Shown: positions 1 to 8,327, numbered from the stretch's first letter. The stretch: DNA of 64,000 nucleotides from UBA2421 sp964641895 (GCA_964641895.1 CAZXLA010000002.1:1-64000), one strand, 5' to 3'. Translations and numbers: made by a program. The notes: generated by a model not told the origin, from the letters alone.

Positions 1-23
1 GACTGCCGGGAGACGGTGAGTTT

Positions 24-135
24 TCCCCCTCCTGGTACTCCGGGAGGGGGCAGGGGGAGGGAAGAGCGTTCAATGCGCCATCTGCCGTCGACCCTCCCCC
101 CCCAACCCCCTCCCTGAGTACATGGAGGGGGAGAT
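24..135. repeat. Fold-back repeat, GTAC-centred family, full copy
   Basis: Two arms of about 40 bases face each other: the left arm reads CCCCCTCCTGGTACTCCGGG and continues G-rich, and the right arm ends in CCTCCCTGAGTACATGGAGG. They flank a loop of about 35 bases ending in GTCGACCCTC. The same arrangement recurs at 54105-54222, with partial copies near 33231-33312 and 51528-51602. No open reading frame lies inside. It sits downstream of the symporter gene. Confidence 0.8.
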
Positions 136-183
136 CATTCGCTCGCCGCAATAACCCTCACCACGGCCCTCTCGCCTTCTTGC

Positions 184-1839
184 TTAAAAGCGCCGGGCGA
201 GGGGGCGAGGCGTCATCAACGAAACGACCACGAGCACAACAAATCCCAGCGGAATCGTGACGATGCCCGGCTGGCTGAATGGCGCGATCGCGTCCTTCGC
301 ATCCAATCCGTAAACCTTGCTGTACGCGTCGGCGCTGAGCAGCACCCAACCGAGCGACGACAGCAAACCCACAATGATCGCCGCCGCGATGCCCTGTTTG
401 GTCGTGCGCTTCCAGAACAGCAGCATCACCAGCGCCGGAAGGTTGGCGCTGGCGGCGATGTTGAAGGCCCAGCCGACGAGGAACGTGGCATTGAGGTCTT
501 TAAACAGCACGCCCAGCACCATCGCCGCAACGCCGATGAACAGCGCCGACACCTTCGCCGCCGTCACTTTGCCGGTTTCGCTGAATTTCACGTTGAACAC
601 GTTTTCCATCAAATCATGCGCCACCGCGCCCGTGGCGGCGAGGATCAGCCCGCTCACCGTGCCGAGCACCGTGGTAAATGCGATGGCCGAGATGATCGAA
701 AACGGAAGTTCGCCGAAAGTCTTGGCCAGCAGCGGCGCCGACATGTTGGTATCCGCCGGGTTGAGTTGGCCACTGGTCATCGCGCCCAAGCCGAGAAAGA
801 GCGTGAGCACGTAGAAAAATCCGATCGTCGCTATGCCCACCACCGTACTCTTCCGCGCTGCGGCGGCGTCTTTCACGGTGTAATAGCGGATCAGAATGTG
901 CGGCAATGAAGCGGTGCCTGCGAACAAGGCGAGCATGAGCGAGATGAAGTCGAGCCGGTCGGTGAACTTGTCGGAGCGTATGCCCTTGAACGTAGGCGAG
1001 CCGCCGGGCAGCATGAGCGTTTGGGCTTCCTTCACTTCCGGCGTGTAAACATCGCCGGTTTTTTTCCAGTTGAGAATCGTCACATCGTTTATCCGCTGGA
1101 GAAACGCCAGCGGCCCGAGCGGGCCGGTGCTGTCCTGGCCGGGCGGCAGATTCCTGATAGCGATCACGTGCCCGCCGGTGGGATTCTGGTCACTCGCGGT
1201 GGCCGTGATTGATGTCGTGGGCACATCGGTTTTAGTGATGCGAAAGCCACGCGCCAGGATTGCGATGGACAGCATCGTGCAGAAGATCACGAGAAGCGAT
1301 CCTTTGATAAACTGCACCCACGTGGTGCTGACCATGCCAGCGGTGACGACGATGACCGTGACCACCGAGCCGACGATCAGCACGCCCCAATGATGTTCCA
1401 GCCCCAGCAGCGGTTTGATCAGCGCCCCGGCGCCCACCATTTGCGGAATGAGATAAAACAAACTGACAATTAAGGTGCTGATGGCCGCCGACAGCTTGAT
1501 GGCTCGGCTGTTGAATTGGCTGTCGAGCGCATCGGCAAAGGTGTATTTGCCCAGGCGTTTGATCGGCTCGGCTATGACAAACAGCGCGACGACCCAGCCC
1601 GCGAGATATCCAATTGAATAGAGAAATCCATCGTACCCGTAGAACGCGATCATCCCGCAAATGCCCAGAAAACTCGCCGCCGACAGGTAATCGCCGGCGA
1701 AGGCCACGCCGTTCACGAACCAGCCAATTTGCCCGTGCGCCGCGAAATAGCCCTGCTGGCTTTTGGCTTTCGAACCGAGGTAAAAACTCAACCCCAGAAC
1801 CCCGCCGACAAAAATCAGGAAGACGATGAGTGAGGTCAT
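184..1839 (-). CDS. Cation/acetate symporter, sodium:solute symporter family (ActP-like)
   Basis: Predicted inner-membrane carrier for acetate or another short carboxylate, driven by a cation gradient. The 551-residue protein has about 13 hydrophobic segments, close to the length of E. coli ActP. The N-terminal half carries the family pattern with GDYLSAASFLG, and QMVGAGALI lies near residue 135. A polar loop at about residues 205-290 breaks the hydrophobic pattern and is probably external. The start ATG lies 7 bases after the stop of a DUF485 gene, the same order as yjcH-actP in E. coli. No acetyl-CoA synthetase gene is adjacent. Substrate is inferred from family and partner; a related solute is possible. 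Confidence 0.88.
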   Translation of the reverse strand: MTSLIVFLIFVGGVLGLSFYLGSKAKSQQGYFAAHGQIGWFVNGVAFAGDYLSAASFLGICGMIAFYGYDGFLYSIGYLAGWVVALFVIAEPIKRLGKYTFADALDSQFNSRAIKLSAAISTLIVSLFYLIPQMVGAGALIKPLLGLEHHWGVLIVGSVVTVIVVTAGMVSTTWVQFIKGSLLVIFCTMLSIAILARGFRITKTDVPTTSITATASDQNPTGGHVIAIRNLPPGQDSTGPLGPLAFLQRINDVTILNWKKTGDVYTPEVKEAQTLMLPGGSPTFKGIRSDKFTDRLDFISLMLALFAGTASLPHILIRYYTVKDAAAARKSTVVGIATIGFFYVLTLFLGLGAMTSGQLNPADTNMSAPLLAKTFGELPFSIISAIAFTTVLGTVSGLILAATGAVAHDLMENVFNVKFSETGKVTAAKVSALFIGVAAMVLGVLFKDLNATFLVGWAFNIAASANLPALVMLLFWKRTTKQGIAAAIIVGLLSSLGWVLLSADAYSKVYGLDAKDAIAPFSQPGIVTIPLGFVVLVVVSLMTPRPLARRF

Positions 1840-1846
1840 GATCGAA

Positions 1847-2116
1847 TCAGGCCTTTGAATCGTGGCCGGGTTTGCACATCCACAGGTAAATCACGGCCAG
1901 CACAAAGGCGAAGCCGATCAGCGCGAAGCCGTAAACAATCGCCAGGTTCACGCCGAGGATGGGCGTCTCCATCGTCTTGAGCGAAAACGCACACAACCCG
2001 ACGAACGCGGCGTAGACCGCCAGATAGATGAAGAACAAAACAATCCCGAGCCGCGCGTTGCTGCGGTCGGCGATTGCCAGTTCCCCCGGCTTAAGAAACC
2101 TTTCGGCTTTGCTCAC
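1847..2116 (-). CDS. DUF485 small membrane protein (YjcH-like)
   Basis: Small two-helix membrane protein that typically accompanies ActP-type symporters; its exact role is not established. The start is placed at the GTG at 2114-2116, which has a good GGAGG ribosome binding site 5 bases upstream and gives an 89-residue protein beginning MSKAERFLKPG. A longer reading from another GTG at 2147-2149 is possible but has no clear ribosome binding site. Two hydrophobic segments (IVLFFIYLAVYAAFVGL and a second near VYGFALIGFAFVLAV) match DUF485. It is followed by the symporter gene after 7 bases, so the two are almost certainly co-transcribed. Confidence 0.85.
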   Translation of the reverse strand: MSKAERFLKPGELAIADRSNARLGIVLFFIYLAVYAAFVGLCAFSLKTMETPILGVNLAIVYGFALIGFAFVLAVIYLWMCKPGHDSKA

Positions 2117-2195
2117 TGCTGCCTCCAATGCTTGCCCACGAATTGACACGAACGCAACACAAATATATTTCCAAAAACTGATAACAATTCGTTTT

Positions 2196-2864
2196 TCATT
2201 CGTGCTGATTCGTGGGCGCTAATTCTGTTGTCGCCCCGCCGCGCCAAAGGTACCAACTGGCGATCGTGCGATACGGCTTCCACGGTTCGGCGATGCTTCG
2301 CAGTTCATCGTCGCTCGGGCGTTCTTTCAAGCCGTAGAACCGGCGGACGGCTTCGCGAATGCCCAAGTCGTCCACCGGCAACACGTCCGGCCGGTTGAGC
2401 GTGAAAATCAGGAACATTTCCGCCGTCCATCGGCCGACGCCTTTTACCGCCGTGAGGGCTTCAATCACGCTTTCGTCGTCCGATTGCGCCAACGCGCGCG
2501 GGTTGATCTTCTTGTCGATAAAATGCTGAGCCAGATCGAGCACATACACCCGCTTCTGTCGCGATAGTCCACAAAAGCGAATGGTTTCATCGTCCCAATT
2601 CCCGGACAGTGCCGTGACGACACGTCGCGGCGTGGGCTGGCCTTTGGGAAACTTCGCCGCGAATCGGCCGTAAAGCGTCGTGGCAATTTTCGTGCTGATC
2701 TGCTGGGCATAAATGGATTGCACCAGGCTGATGAACGGATCGCGCCCGGTGGATAGCGTGCATGCGCCGACGCGGGCGATGATTGATTTCATGACGGGAT
2801 CGCGGCGCAGCACGCGAGTTGCGGCGGTCCAGTCGGGTGGAATCAACGGCAAATCAAAGAACAT
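2196..2864 (-). CDS. DNA-3-methyladenine glycosylase II (AlkA-like, HhH-GPD superfamily)
   Basis: Base-excision repair enzyme that removes alkylated purines. The 222-residue protein has a helix-hairpin-helix at about residues 139-160 (ALTAVKGVGRWTAEMFL), followed by the GPD loop LPVDDLGIR, whose Asp pair at 165-166 contains the expected catalytic aspartate. QSIYAQQIS near residue 49 is the usual family signature. It lacks the N-terminal domain of E. coli AlkA, as many short bacterial members do. The ATG at 2862-2864 was chosen because upstream residues in the same frame overlap the toxin gene and show no homology. It lies 17 bases downstream of the ParE-like toxin gene. Confidence 0.88.
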   Translation of the reverse strand: MFFDLPLIPPDWTAATRVLRRDPVMKSIIARVGACTLSTGRDPFISLVQSIYAQQISTKIATTLYGRFAAKFPKGQPTPRRVVTALSGNWDDETIRFCGLSRQKRVYVLDLAQHFIDKKINPRALAQSDDESVIEALTAVKGVGRWTAEMFLIFTLNRPDVLPVDDLGIREAVRRFYGLKERPSDDELRSIAEPWKPYRTIASWYLWRGGATTELAPTNQHE

Positions 2865-2881
2865 CCGTCTGCATGAAAAAG

Positions 2882-3142
2882 TTAATCGTAGACCTCGCGG
2901 CGATGCGCGATTCGGACGATGACAATGCGACGCAACTCCGCTCGAACATAGTACGCGATCCGCCAGTCGCCCACGCGAAAGCGCAGCTGTCCTGCAAGCG
3001 GTCCGACCAGTCGCTTGATATTGGGTTGATGCAGCGGGTCGGTACAAAGCCGATCGAGTGCCGCATTTATCCGACGTCGAATGGTGCGATCCAGGGAGTT
3101 GTAGTCGCGAATCGCATTCGGTGAGAACTGCACGTCCCACAT
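2882..3142 (-). CDS. ParE/RelE-family toxin of a type II toxin-antitoxin pair
   Basis: Small basic protein of 86 residues beginning MWDVQFSPNAIRDYNSLD, with the fold signature of RelE/ParE toxins: an N-terminal strand, a helix rich in Arg (RTIRRRINAALDRL), a central KRLVGPLAGQLRFRVGDWRI strand pair and the C-terminal IVIVRIAHRREVY. Such toxins cleave ribosome-bound mRNA or poison gyrase; which applies cannot be told from sequence. The ATG at 3140-3142 lies one base after the antitoxin stop codon, the usual antitoxin-first order. The reading frame is intact, unlike two other toxin-antitoxin remnants in this window. Confidence 0.85.
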   Translation of the reverse strand: MWDVQFSPNAIRDYNSLDRTIRRRINAALDRLCTDPLHQPNIKRLVGPLAGQLRFRVGDWRIAYYVRAELRRIVIVRIAHRREVYD

Positions 3143-3143
3143 G

Positions 3144-3419
3144 CTAATCCTCGCGTCGAACGAGTTTCCACGAAACGAGCTTCCCATCCGCCTCAGCCTT
3201 TTTTGCAGAAGCAATATCGCGTTGGAGCTGTCGAAACTTTACTGATCGCGAAAGGGCCTGCGCCGCGGTGGATTCTGTCGCTCGCTTAGCTGGCGGCGCA
3301 GATTTGGCGACCACACCATTGGCGAGAAAGGTTACAAAATCTTCGGCAGACCTGAGCTTCGATGGCGGCAGAAGATCAATGGTCGCCTTGATGCGGCTAC
3401 GCAATTTCACGGTACCCAT
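3144..3419 (-). CDS. Antitoxin partner of the ParE/RelE toxin
   Basis: A 91-residue protein directly upstream of the toxin, with a one-base gap. The N-terminal part (LRSRIKATIDLLPPSKLRSA, then EDFVTFLA) matches the helix found at the start of many cyanobacterial and planctomycete antitoxins of the DUF2281 or VapB-like type. The C-terminal tail with VSWKLVRRED is probably the segment that wraps the toxin. The middle, rich in Ala and Lys, is likely disordered. Antitoxins of this kind usually repress their own promoter; I do not see a convincing operator in the short space upstream. The assignment rests mainly on position and size. Confidence 0.72.
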   Translation of the reverse strand: MGTVKLRSRIKATIDLLPPSKLRSAEDFVTFLANGVVAKSAPPAKRATESTAAQALSRSVKFRQLQRDIASAKKAEADGKLVSWKLVRRED

Positions 3420-3438
3420 AGCTGCCGAAGTATAACAA

Positions 3439-5022
3439 CTAAGGAACTTGCGTCACGCGGGATGATTCATTCCCGCATCGATCCACCGCCGACACGCAGA
3501 CGCCCGTGAGTGGCTTGCCTTCGCGCGACGACGGGACGTCGATCTTGCGAGCATCACCCGGCCGTGCATCAAACATCCACGCGTCGCCGTAGCGGCACCA
3601 CACAGCCCAAGTCGCCGGCTTCTCGCGACCGCCGGGCGTGAGGACGATCGACATTATGCCTTCCCCCGCCGGCTTGAGCGAGAGGCGTGGCTTGGCGGGA
3701 GGCTTGTTGTCGAGCCACGGGCTTGCCGGTATGAGGGCGGGCGTCGCGTACAGTTCCTTCAACTGATTAGCGAGCTTGGCATTCTGCATGATCGGCTTCA
3801 TGCTGAAATGAACGTGCCCGTTTACGCCCGCGCTGCGGGTGAGTTTGATCTGATCAACCAGCTCATTTTCATTGACCGGCTGCGTGGATGGTTGCGTCGC
3901 CGCTTCAGTTCGCGGCGCGTGGCGACTGGTGAACAGGCCGGGCCAATAGTTGCGATCTTGTTTGTTTTGTTCGACCCAGTAGTTCAACAGCACCGGATAC
4001 GCCTGCGCGGTTTGCGTAATCGGCCAATACAACTGCGGCGTCCAGTAGTCGCACCAGCCGCGCTGCAACCACAGATCGGCGTCGGCGTAGAGCTTGTCGT
4101 ACTGGCTGAACCCTTTGATCTGCGCCGGCCGTAGCGCGGGTTTGCCAATGCCGAACGGGCTGATGCCGAACTTTACATGCGGCTTGACGCGCTTGATGCG
4201 CCCGTATACCTGCTCAACCATCTGGTTAATGTTGTCGCGACGCCAATCATCGCGCGACAGCTTGCCGCCGGCGGATTGATACTTTGCCCACGCGGCATCA
4301 TCGGGAAAGGGAACTTCAACGCTTACCGCCGGGCCTGTTGTTGCTTCCAAGCCGTTGGTTGGCGGACGGGTTTGCTTTTCGGAAATGGGGTAGGGGTAGA
4401 AGTAGTCGTCGATGTGAATGCCATCGACGTCGTAGCGCTTGGTCACGTCCAGAAACACGTCGATCGTCTGCTTGCGTGCTGCTTCTTCGCCGGGGTCCAT
4501 CCACAAAAGCGCGCCGTACTTCTTGACCAGTTCCGGCCGGCTGATGCTCACATGATCGGGCGATTGCTTATAAGTCGCCCCCGCAAGTTTAGCACGGAAC
4601 GGATTAAACCACGCGTGCAGCTCGATGCCGCGGCGGTGGGATTCTTCGATCCAGAACTGCAGCGGGTCGTAATACGGATCCGGTCGCTTACCCTGTTCGC
4701 CAGTGAGGTAATAGCTCCAGGGTTCGAGTTCACTTTCATAAAGCGCATCACAGCCGGGCCGCACCTGGAACACGACGGCATTGATGTTGAGTTGCTTGCA
4801 CTTGTCCAGAATCGCGATCGCTTCAGCCTGTTGATCGGGTGTTGAAAGCCCCGGCTTCGACGGCCAATCAATGTTGGCAACCGTAGCCACCCACACCGCG
4901 CGAAACTCCCGCGGCGCCGGCGGAGCGTGGTCTTGATCGGCCAACTCGTTTCGCGTCGGCGCACACCCTGCAAGGTAGACGACGCAAAGTAGACTAATCA
5001 CAAGCTTCTGAACCCGAGTCAT
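3439..5022 (-). CDS. GHL10-family glycoside hydrolase-like lipoprotein
   Basis: Secreted, lipid-anchored protein of 527 residues. The signal sequence ends in the lipobox YLAGC (Cys20). The glycosyl-hydrolase-like 10 domain starts at about residue 39 with REFRAVWVATVANIDWPSKP and includes VVFQVRP, HAWFNPFR and the DGIHIDDYFYPYP segment with conserved Asp residues, followed by GISPFGIG and YWTPQLYW. The C-terminal 90 residues form an extra beta-rich region. Related proteins such as DigH act on glycan strands of peptidoglycan; the substrate here is unknown. The ATG has a GGAG site 9 bases upstream. The gene is a single unit with a 398-base upstream space. Confidence 0.88.
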   Translation of the reverse strand: MTRVQKLVISLLCVVYLAGCAPTRNELADQDHAPPAPREFRAVWVATVANIDWPSKPGLSTPDQQAEAIAILDKCKQLNINAVVFQVRPGCDALYESELEPWSYYLTGEQGKRPDPYYDPLQFWIEESHRRGIELHAWFNPFRAKLAGATYKQSPDHVSISRPELVKKYGALLWMDPGEEAARKQTIDVFLDVTKRYDVDGIHIDDYFYPYPISEKQTRPPTNGLEATTGPAVSVEVPFPDDAAWAKYQSAGGKLSRDDWRRDNINQMVEQVYGRIKRVKPHVKFGISPFGIGKPALRPAQIKGFSQYDKLYADADLWLQRGWCDYWTPQLYWPITQTAQAYPVLLNYWVEQNKQDRNYWPGLFTSRHAPRTEAATQPSTQPVNENELVDQIKLTRSAGVNGHVHFSMKPIMQNAKLANQLKELYATPALIPASPWLDNKPPAKPRLSLKPAGEGIMSIVLTPGGREKPATWAVWCRYGDAWMFDARPGDARKIDVPSSREGKPLTGVCVSAVDRCGNESSRVTQVP

Positions 5023-5112
5023 AATTTTTCTCCGCCGATTGCTGCTGCCCGCCCTGCGACGCTCTTATATCGTGGCGATTAATTCCACGCACCTTTCACC
5101 AAATTACTAACA

Positions 5113-5174
5113 AGCCGCGAGCGTCAGCGACCGGATTCCCTCCAAGAAACCACCGGTCGCGGACGCTCGCGGCT
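5113..5174. repeat. Inverted repeat, AGCCGCGAGCGTCAGCGACC family
   Basis: Arms at 5113-5134 and 5153-5174 are near-perfect reverse complements (AGCCGCGAGCGTCAGCGACC against GGTCGCGGACGCTCGCGGCT) around an 18-base loop. Related arms occur at 6643-6731 and, as a single arm, at 47455-47482. Confidence 0.85.
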
Positions 5175-5319
5175 TCTTTCCGAGCATCTGGTTGTCACGG
5201 TTCATAGCAGTTTAGGTAAAATGAGTCGTTTAGGATGTCGGCAATGCCGTGTTGGCCAACGTCGATTTGCACACCGCTTAAAATGTGTCAGAATTTGGTA
5301 AGAAACGTGCGGATTTCTG

Positions 5320-5354
5320 TTGACGTTCGGCGGCGCTGAGGTAACCTTATATAA
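5320..5354 (+). promoter_or_regulatory. Possible promoter of the PEP-CTERM gene
   Basis: TTGACG at 5320-5325 could be a -35 box, followed 16 bases later by TAACCT at 5342-5347. The AT-rich TATATA at 5349-5354 is at poor spacing from this -35. Weak support. Confidence 0.3.
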
Positions 5355-5420
5355 GATTGAACCGGCGACGGTTCCACGTCAACAGTCACGTCTTGCAAAT
5401 CGAAAGAGGAGAGGAATTTT

Positions 5421-6554
5421 ATGCGTACTTCAGTATTGGCCTTTTCGGCTATTGTTCTGGCGGCAGGCTCGGCTTACGCCGCGTTGTCTCCGCTGACTAC
5501 CTTCGGCGCGGGAAACGCGTTTCCCGTTCTAAACGACGGCTGGCGCTCGCCAGGTGAAGTGATTACGGGGGATACCGCCGGCACCGCTACCGCCGGAGTT
5601 TACAACTATCTCGGTACCGCGAGCCTTGAGCGCGGTCTCGCGTATAATCCTGCGACGGGCAATCTGATCCTCGTAAGTCGCAGCGGCGCTGGCAATGGCA
5701 TTCGTATCCTTGATGGTCAAACTGGAGCCGACAAAGGCGCGCTCAATCAGGGTTCGGGCATTATCACTGGCGGAACGTTTGTGACGAACATGGCAGGCGC
5801 GGGAGATGACGGGGCGATTTATGTCGGTAACTTAAGCACGAGCGCCGCGGCAAACTTCAAGGTTTATCGTTGGGGTTCTGAAACTGACGCCGCCCCGACC
5901 GTCGCCTACAACGCATTGAGCGGGCTGGCACGCACCGGCGACTCATTTGACGCATTTGGAAGTGGAGCCAACACGAAACTGGCTGCCTCGGGAAGCAACG
6001 TGGTCACTACCGGCAACTTTGCGGCGTTTTCGACCGCTGACGGCACGACATACGCGTCAACGGCTTATACATCTATTGCGGGCACCACTGCGACCAGCAA
6101 CGACTACCGCCTGGCGCTTACGTTTGTAGATTCCGATACGTTAATCGGCGCACAAGGCGGTCCGGCGCGCGTTACCGATTTCGCGGCGACGGCCACAGTG
6201 ACGGGCTCGATTCCACTTGGCGCGGCTCAACGCGGCATGGATTACGCCGTCATCGGCGGAATCCCATTGCTGGCGGTGATCGATAGCAACAGCGGGTTGC
6301 TGCAAATTTTTAATATCACAGATCCCGCCGCCCCGGTTTTGTTCGATCAGGGAAACAACACGTTCGCCCCGACTGGGAATGCAAATGGCACCGGCCAAGT
6401 GCGATGGGGCACGATCAACGGTAGTTCCGCAACGCTCTATGCAATGAGCACCAACCAGGGCATCCAGGCGTTCAGCTTTGCGATTCCCGAACCGAGCTGT
6501 TTGAGCCTGCTCGGCCTCGGGGCCGCCGGGCTGTTGCGTCGTCGTCGGGCCTGA
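5421..6554 (+). CDS. PEP-CTERM sorting-domain protein, secreted beta-propeller-like
   Basis: Exported protein of 377 residues. The N-terminal signal peptide probably ends at AYA-A near residue 20. The body has repeated beta-strand units typical of propeller-like proteins (GLAYNPATGNLILVSR and GAIYVGNLS). The C-terminus is a PEP-CTERM tripartite signal: IPEPSCLSLLGLG, a hydrophobic stretch and RRRR. Such proteins are processed by an exosortase, which is not in this window, and often end up in surface or extracellular matrix. A strong AGAGGAGAGG ribosome binding site precedes the ATG. An intrinsic terminator follows at 6595. The ligand or role is not known; it resembles DUF4623-type planctomycete proteins. 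Confidence 0.85.
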   Translation: MRTSVLAFSAIVLAAGSAYAALSPLTTFGAGNAFPVLNDGWRSPGEVITGDTAGTATAGVYNYLGTASLERGLAYNPATGNLILVSRSGAGNGIRILDGQTGADKGALNQGSGIITGGTFVTNMAGAGDDGAIYVGNLSTSAAANFKVYRWGSETDAAPTVAYNALSGLARTGDSFDAFGSGANTKLAASGSNVVTTGNFAAFSTADGTTYASTAYTSIAGTTATSNDYRLALTFVDSDTLIGAQGGPARVTDFAATATVTGSIPLGAAQRGMDYAVIGGIPLLAVIDSNSGLLQIFNITDPAAPVLFDQGNNTFAPTGNANGTGQVRWGTINGSSATLYAMSTNQGIQAFSFAIPEPSCLSLLGLGAAGLLRRRRA

Positions 6555-6594
6555 GTTTTGCAGTTTCGACTGCACCCTGCAGATGGAAACGCGT

Positions 6595-6625
6595 CACCCC
6601 GGTTCGCTTCGCGCGAACCGGGGTG
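6595..6625 (+). terminator. Intrinsic terminator after the PEP-CTERM gene
   Basis: Perfect 13-base stem: CACCCCGGTTCGC pairs with GCGAACCGGGGTG around a 5-base loop, followed by an AT-rich but not strictly poly-T stretch, 40 bases after the stop codon. Confidence 0.65.
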
Positions 6626-6642
6626 ATTGATTTAAAAGCATT

Positions 6643-6731
6643 ACGAGCCGCGAGCGTCAGCGACCGGAGGTATTTCTGCGGGTATCGGTCGCGGTGCTGC
6701 TGAAATCGGGTCGCTTACGCTCGCCGCTCGT
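6643..6731. repeat. Inverted repeat, GAGCCGCGAGCGTCAGCGAC family
   Basis: Second copy of the family at 5113-5174. The left arm is nearly identical; the right arm is a variant with an extra GAAATCGGGTCGCTTACGCT segment that recurs at 47455-47482. It lies between the terminator of the PEP-CTERM gene and the sugar operon promoter. Confidence 0.75.
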
Positions 6732-6777
6732 TAAGTGCGATTGCCCTGCGGTTTCCACCAATTTTCCGACGCACAAT

Positions 6778-6811
6778 TTGACAGTCATCGATATTAAATT
6801 ATATAATATCG
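6778..6811 (+). promoter_or_regulatory. Near-consensus sigma70 promoter with overlapping palindromic operator
   Basis: TTGACA at 6778-6783 and TATAAT at 6802-6807 are both perfect consensus boxes with an 18-base spacer. The palindrome CGATATTA (6789-6796) and TAATATCG (6804-6811), with a 7-base centre, covers the spacer and the -10 box, the position where a bound repressor would block polymerase. Transcription would begin near 6815, about 88 bases before the sugar-binding lipoprotein gene. The repressor is unknown and not encoded next to the operon. Confidence 0.7.
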
Positions 6812-6902
6812 CCTAGTTTGGTCGGGGATTTCAGAAATGTTCCTCGCGAGACAATCATCAATGTTCCGTGGAAAACAATTGTCGATTGAACCCAATTGAC
6901 CC

Positions 6903-8327
6903 ATGCGCGACCACCATTCCGCACGTACTCTCGTCGGCCGTTGCGCGGTAACCCTGCTTCTTTCAGTCTTGGTGACGGCTTTCCCCGGTGGCTGCGATAA
7001 TCAACTGGCTGCCAATGGAAAAATCCGCCTTGAATTGTGGACGCTCGCTTTGCGCCCGAAGTTTGACGACTACATGTCGAATCTGGTCAACGCATTTGAA
7101 AAAGAAAATCCGACGATCGATGTGGTGTGGGTCGACGTCCCCTTCGACGCCATTCAGCGGAAATTTCTCGCAAGCGCCGCTGCAGGGCGCGCGCCCGATG
7201 TAATAAATCTCTCAGACGGTTTCTACGCCCGTTTCGTCGCCCTTGGCGGCGTGGTCGATTTATCGACCCTGCTTCCCGGTGATCCTGACAAAACTTACTT
7301 CCGAGGCGCGCTGTCACTCTGCAAAATCGACGGAAAACTCTACGCCCTGCCCTGGTACCTTGCCGCCAACATTGGCTTCCTGAACACCAAACTGCTCAAC
7401 GACGCGGGCATCGACCCGCAGGCGCTTCCCAACGACTGGCCCGGCCTGCGCCGTGCCGCGATCGACTATCACGCGAAGACCGGCAAGTTCCTGATGGCCC
7501 CGCAACTTGGCCAGGAAAGCCAGTTGCCGCTCTGGTTCTACGCAGAGAATCTCTCGCCCCTGCGCGCTCGCTCCGACGGCCGCGGAATGGAATCAAACCT
7601 TGATGATCCGCGTATTGTGCAGTTGATTCGCGATTGGGTTGAGACGTACCGAATCGGCGCGTTGCCCGCCGAATCGGTGGTGGGCGATCATGGACGCATG
7701 ATCGATCTTTACCAGAACGGCAAGACCGCATTCATGGTGGCCGGCCCGAACTTTCTCGAACGTATTCGCGATGCCGCGCCCGAGGTGTTCCAGAATACGA
7801 TCAACCGCCCCAGCCCCATCGGCGCCGACGGCCGGCATGAAATTTCAACGATGCTGCTTTGTGTCACCTCGCAATCAAAGCATCCGAGTGAAGCCGCAAA
7901 ACTTGCATGGTTCATGACGAATGCCCGGAACCAGTTGGCCTTCGCAAAGATCGTAAGCATCCTGCCAAGCACGCCGGCCAGCATGGATGATCCGCACTTT
8001 CAGCAGACTGCAACAAAAACCGACCGCGCCCGAAACATTTCCGCCGAAAGTATGAAGAATGCGACGAGCTACGTCCCCCCGCTGGCCGCGTGGCCGGAAC
8101 TCACCGCCGTGTTCCAGGAGCAGATCAAGGCGGCATTGCTCGACGGCGCGGACGTAGAAAAAACACTGAATGAAATCGGGACATCGTGGAATGGAATCTT
8201 AAACGACACGTCTCCCTCTCCCGGTACATCGTCGCCCTCGCCCGGTACTTCGGGAGAGGGCCGGGCTGAGGGTTATTCCGCGACAACGACGAGCACCACT
8301 TCGCAAAAACCCGCGAGAGTCCAATGA
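6903..8327 (+). CDS. Sugar ABC transporter substrate-binding lipoprotein (family 1)
   Basis: Periplasm-facing binding protein for a sugar or oligosaccharide, 474 residues. A signal sequence leads to Cys31 in FPGGC, an acceptable lipobox. The body matches family 1 extracellular binding proteins: IRLELWTLALRPKFDDYM, AFEKENPTIDVVWVDVPFD, AAGRAPDVINL and YALPWYLAANIGFLNTKL. The C-terminal 40 residues (SPSPGTSSPSPGTSGEG and a Thr/Ser-rich tail) are encoded by two partial copies of a dispersed palindromic repeat and are not part of the fold. It is first in an operon: the stop codon overlaps the next ATG by 4 bases. Expression is probably driven by the promoter at 6778-6807. Confidence 0.9.
   Translation: MRDHHSARTLVGRCAVTLLLSVLVTAFPGGCDNQLAANGKIRLELWTLALRPKFDDYMSNLVNAFEKENPTIDVVWVDVPFDAIQRKFLASAAAGRAPDVINLSDGFYARFVALGGVVDLSTLLPGDPDKTYFRGALSLCKIDGKLYALPWYLAANIGFLNTKLLNDAGIDPQALPNDWPGLRRAAIDYHAKTGKFLMAPQLGQESQLPLWFYAENLSPLRARSDGRGMESNLDDPRIVQLIRDWVETYRIGALPAESVVGDHGRMIDLYQNGKTAFMVAGPNFLERIRDAAPEVFQNTINRPSPIGADGRHEISTMLLCVTSQSKHPSEAAKLAWFMTNARNQLAFAKIVSILPSTPASMDDPHFQQTATKTDRARNISAESMKNATSYVPPLAAWPELTAVFQEQIKAALLDGADVEKTLNEIGTSWNGILNDTSPSPGTSSPSPGTSGEGRAEGYSATTTSTTSQKPARVQ
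8211..8276 (+). repeat. Repeat (CCCGGTAC family) inside the binding-protein gene
   Basis: Contains CTCTCCCGGTACATCG then CTCGCCCGGTACTTCGGGAG and AGGGCCGGGCTGAGGG. The same family is intergenic at 59938-59984 (opposite orientation). Here it is translated as the SPSPGTS-type tail. Confidence 0.8.

Larger units (their letters stand above)
5023..5420. other. Intergenic region between divergent GHL10 and PEP-CTERM genes
   Basis: This 398-base space carries upstream signals of two divergent genes. It holds one inverted repeat at 5113-5174 and a weak promoter candidate at 5320-5354 facing the PEP-CTERM gene. No coding region or known RNA is recognised. Confidence 0.6.

Noticed and set aside
2865..3140. 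N-terminal extension of the glycosylase frame by 92 residues
   Set aside because: It overlaps the toxin gene in another frame, is Ser/Arg-rich with no family match, and the ATG at 2864 gives the expected domain start.
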